From Planctomycetia bacterium (GTDB lineage: Bacteria; Planctomycetota; Phycisphaerae; UBA1845; UTPLA1), in NCBI GenBank assembly GCA_015075745.1, contig JABTTW010000001.1, forward strand, positions 744,001 through 808,000: 64,000 nucleotides of DNA. The letters run 5' to 3'. Of the stretch, positions 61,799-64,000 are shown piece by piece (positions within the stretch are counted from its first letter, which is position 1; each line of letters begins with the position of its first letter). The notes under the pieces are model-generated. The model was given only the letters and a program-made list of their open reading frames with translations. It ran no database searches and was not told the origin of the DNA. A program made the position numbers and the translations under genes.

Positions 61799-64000
61799 TT
61801 CGGCTTTCACATCGTAAGAATGCCGCGACCACGGCGGGGTCGAACTCGGCGCCGCTGCCGCGCTTGACGATGGCCAGGGCCTCGTCGTGCGAGCGGGCTT
61901 TTCGGTAGACGCGCTCGCTGATGATGGCATCGTATGCATCGGCGACCGCGACGATTCGCGCGGCGAGGGGAATGTCCTCTGCGTGCAGGCCCTTGGGATA
62001 GCCGCTGCCGTTATATCGCTCGTGGTGGGACATGATGACGTCGGAGGCCATTCGGGCGAATGACATGCACTGATCATCCTGCAGGAGACGCGAGAAAATC
62101 TCGGCGCCGAGCTCGCAGTGCAGGCGGACGATCGCCGTTTCCTGAAGGGTCAGGCTGCCGGGCTTTTTGAGGATGGCGCCGGGGATGGAGAGCTTGCCGA
62201 TGTCATGGAGGGGCGCGGCCAGTTTCAAGTCGCGCAGGAAGATATCGTTTATCTCCGACCGGCCACCGTTGTCGCGGAGATCGATGGCCAGAAGATCTGA
62301 TATTCGCGCGACTCGGCCGACGTGGTTGGCGGTCTCCATGTCGTGGAGCTCGGCGGTCATGGCCATGGCCCTGACGAAAGCGCCGACGGCCTGATCGCGT
62401 GCTTCGTGATTCAAAGCTTCGAGGAGCGCCGAGGACATCAGCGAAACGTACAGGCGGGCGAACTCCAGGTCCTGTTCGGAGAACTCGCGCCGGTCCAACT
62501 GCCGGGCGACCGACAGGTATCCGACGACAATGCCGTGCGACTCCAGCCGGGCGTACAGCCGCGGGATATGTCCGGGCTCCATGACGATGCGTGAGTCGAT
62601 CGAGATGGGCGTCGGGTTCTCCACGAGAAAACTCCCGACCTCCAGCTTTTTGAGGATGGAGGGGTCGAACTGTTCCATCGGTTGTGAGGCGCCACTGGAG
62701 ACCTGCTTGATATCCCACTGGGCGGTGTGCTTGATTGCGCCTTCGGGCCCGACGATCGCCATGCGTGCATGATCGGCGGCGAGCACATCAATGGCGCCTT
62801 TGAGCAGGATATCGCCCAGCTCGTCAAAGCTCCTGGACGCGGCCAGGCGGCAAGCGACATCGACGAGCGTGGTCAGGCCGCGCACCTGCTCACCGCGGAG
62901 TTGATAGGTATAGTTCAGTGTCTTGCGCTCGACACCGAGCTGCGCTAGGGCGCGGAGGCGGAGGAGCAGGAGCGCGGTGGAATTGAAGTCGTCGATGGCA
63001 TCGTCGAGACCGAGGCGCACGGCGGTCTCGGTCTCGGCGGTGTTCCTGGCGCAGATGCCGAGGATGGGGATCGAGTATGTGGGCGCGTTTTCGCGGAGGG
63101 ACCTGACGACACGCTCCGCCATGTCCGCGGAGTTTCGCAGGTCGAGCAGGACGACCATGTCCTGAAGCCCCAGTTTCTTGTTTGCCAGGACGGCCTCGGG
63201 GGTCTGGCAGTCGAGCGTTACGTCGCAGGGCGCGAGCATGTTTGACAGGCGAGTCGTCAGCTCGAGGTCGCTTGAGATGAGAAGGGCACGCTGGTTCGGC
63301 GGGACGTTTTGACCGGGTCGCTGACCGTGGTCGGCATTGCGCGTGGTTTCGGGGGCGCTGGAGGGCTTACCCTGGACGACGTTTCGACCGGAGCGCTTGG
63401 CGATGTAGAGCAGCCTGTCGGCTTCGTGAATGGTCTGTTCGAGATCGCGGTACTGGCTGTCGGCGACGCCGATGCTGATGGTGACGCGATTGACCGGGCT
63501 TTTCTCGTGGTTGAGCCGAAGGTTCCATATGCAGTCTCTGATCCTCTCGGCGATTTCGGTGCCGCCGGCTCCGGTGGTATTGGGCAGCAGGACGACGAAT
63601 TCTTCACCGCCGTATCTACCGACGATGTCCGTGTCGCGCAGCAACTGGGCAATCGCGGAGGCGACCGACTTGAGGCACTCGTCGCCGGACTGATGGCCGT
63701 AGCAATCGTTGTAGGCCTTGAAGTAGTCGATGTCCACCATGGCAACGCAATAGGTGAGCTGCTGCCTGACGGCGCGTCGGTGCTCTTTTTCTGCCTCGGC
63801 ATCCCATGTTCGACGATTGAGGATTCCCGTGAGTCCGTCGACGCGCGAGAGCTGTGCGAGCCGGCTGTTGGTCTGCTCCAGCTTGGACGCGGTGGAGAGT
63901 AGTTGCTGGTTTCGATTTTCGAGTTCAAGCTCGGTCTGCTTGAGGCGAAGCTGGACGCCGATTCTGGCGAGCAGTTCCTGGGGCTCGATGGGTTTGGTGA
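61764..64000 (-). CDS. REC-GGDEF-GAF-HD-GYP response regulator, 5' partial
   Basis: The frame continues off the right edge; the visible N-terminus, TKPIEPQELLARIG, is the end of a response-regulator receiver domain, followed by a coiled-coil linker. Next is a GGDEF domain, LTGILNRRTWD...VDIDYFKAYND...GRYGGEEFVVLLP, with an intact GGEEF active site for cyclic di-GMP synthesis. A degenerate receiver-like part (ALLISSDLELTTRLSNML), a GAF-like part (VDVACRLAASRSFDEL...) and a C-terminal HD-GYP domain (HDIGKLSIPG...SHHERYNGSGYPKGL...VADAYDAI) follow. HD-GYP domains hydrolyse cyclic di-GMP, so both activities may reside in one chain. Confidence 0.88.
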   Translation of the reverse strand, partial: TKPIEPQELLARIGVQLRLKQTELELENRNQQLLSTASKLEQTNSRLAQLSRVDGLTGILNRRTWDAEAEKEHRRAVRQQLTYCVAMVDIDYFKAYNDCYGHQSGDECLKSVASAIAQLLRDTDIVGRYGGEEFVVLLPNTTGAGGTEIAERIRDCIWNLRLNHEKSPVNRVTISIGVADSQYRDLEQTIHEADRLLYIAKRSGRNVVQGKPSSAPETTRNADHGQRPGQNVPPNQRALLISSDLELTTRLSNMLAPCDVTLDCQTPEAVLANKKLGLQDMVVLLDLRNSADMAERVVRSLRENAPTYSIPILGICARNTAETETAVRLGLDDAIDDFNSTALLLLRLRALAQLGVERKTLNYTYQLRGEQVRGLTTLVDVACRLAASRSFDELGDILLKGAIDVLAADHARMAIVGPEGAIKHTAQWDIKQVSSGASQPMEQFDPSILKKLEVGSFLVENPTPISIDSRIVMEPGHIPRLYARLESHGIVVGYLSVARQLDRREFSEQDLEFARLYVSLMSSALLEALNHEARDQAVGAFVRAMAMTAELHDMETANHVGRVARISDLLAIDLRDNGGRSEINDIFLRDLKLAAPLHDIGKLSIPGAILKKPGSLTLQETAIVRLHCELGAEIFSRLLQDDQCMSFARMASDVIMSHHERYNGSGYPKGLHAEDIPLAARIVAVADAYDAIISERVYRKARSHDEALAIVKRGSGAEFDPAVVAAFLRCESRIIAPAAGTNQP

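Noticed and set aside
61573..61908. A plus-strand frame over the AraC fragment and the end of the HD-GYP gene
   Set aside because: It is in a different phase from the AraC-like peptide and has no recognisable sequence; most of it opposes the HD-GYP gene.

Overview
The window is about 64 kb of GC-rich bacterial chromosome, most likely from a member of the Planctomycetota. The inference rests on a prepilin-like protein with a GGFSNVVFADGHV (H-X9-DG type) C-terminal motif, an octaheme HAO-like cytochrome beside a Rieske/cytochrome b pair, large secreted proteins ending in a CGxCGPG tail, and many small lipoproteins. A meso-DAP type murE with murF and mraY shows peptidoglycan synthesis. I saw no rRNA, tRNA, CRISPR array, transposase or phage gene.

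Region 1 (1-10.5 kb): a 5'-truncated S41/PDZ peptidase, then one long minus-strand respiratory operon read from about 9.99 kb down to 1.57 kb: Rieske protein, fused cytochrome b with extra membrane helices, octaheme HAO-like cytochrome, periplasmic nitrate reductase NapA, a four-heme NapB-like lipoprotein, a 45-codon small gene and an alginate-export-type porin. Neighbouring genes overlap or lie within about 45 nt, a strong promoter candidate precedes the Rieske gene, and an Rrf2-type Fe-S regulator lies just upstream. I read it as a quinol-to-nitrate/nitrite module in which a bc-type complex replaces NapC/NapGH/NrfH. This is the main find.

Region 2 (10.5-29.9 kb): miaA, a 1108-residue beta-helix surface protein with an unusual repeat-bearing leader, a secreted helical protein, murE-murF-mraY, an RNase HII-like protein, proline dehydrogenase, a fluoride channel downstream of a nitrilase-family enzyme, a DnaJ/CbpA-type co-chaperone and small hypotheticals.

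Region 3 (29.9-48.5 kb): clpB, an MFS transporter, the prepilin-like protein, a thrombospondin-type-3 secreted protein, a two-domain M16 peptidase, a PhnD-like binding protein, a metallopeptidase/ATP-grasp gene pair, a PAP2 phosphatase and a charged secreted protein.

Region 4 (48.5-64 kb): an ECF sigma factor with a likely anti-sigma partner, rpmB, gatC-gatA, a TetR regulator with a clear promoter and operator followed by paaABCD (no paaE in the window), an MDR dehydrogenase, a methyltransferase, a repeat-rich intergenic region, a GNAT acetyltransferase, a glyoxalase-fold lipoprotein, a fragment of an AraC-type regulator and a REC-GGDEF-GAF-HD-GYP regulator running off the right edge.

Start sites were chosen from ribosome binding sites and domain alignment by eye. 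All functions are by recognition of motifs; no database search was run.
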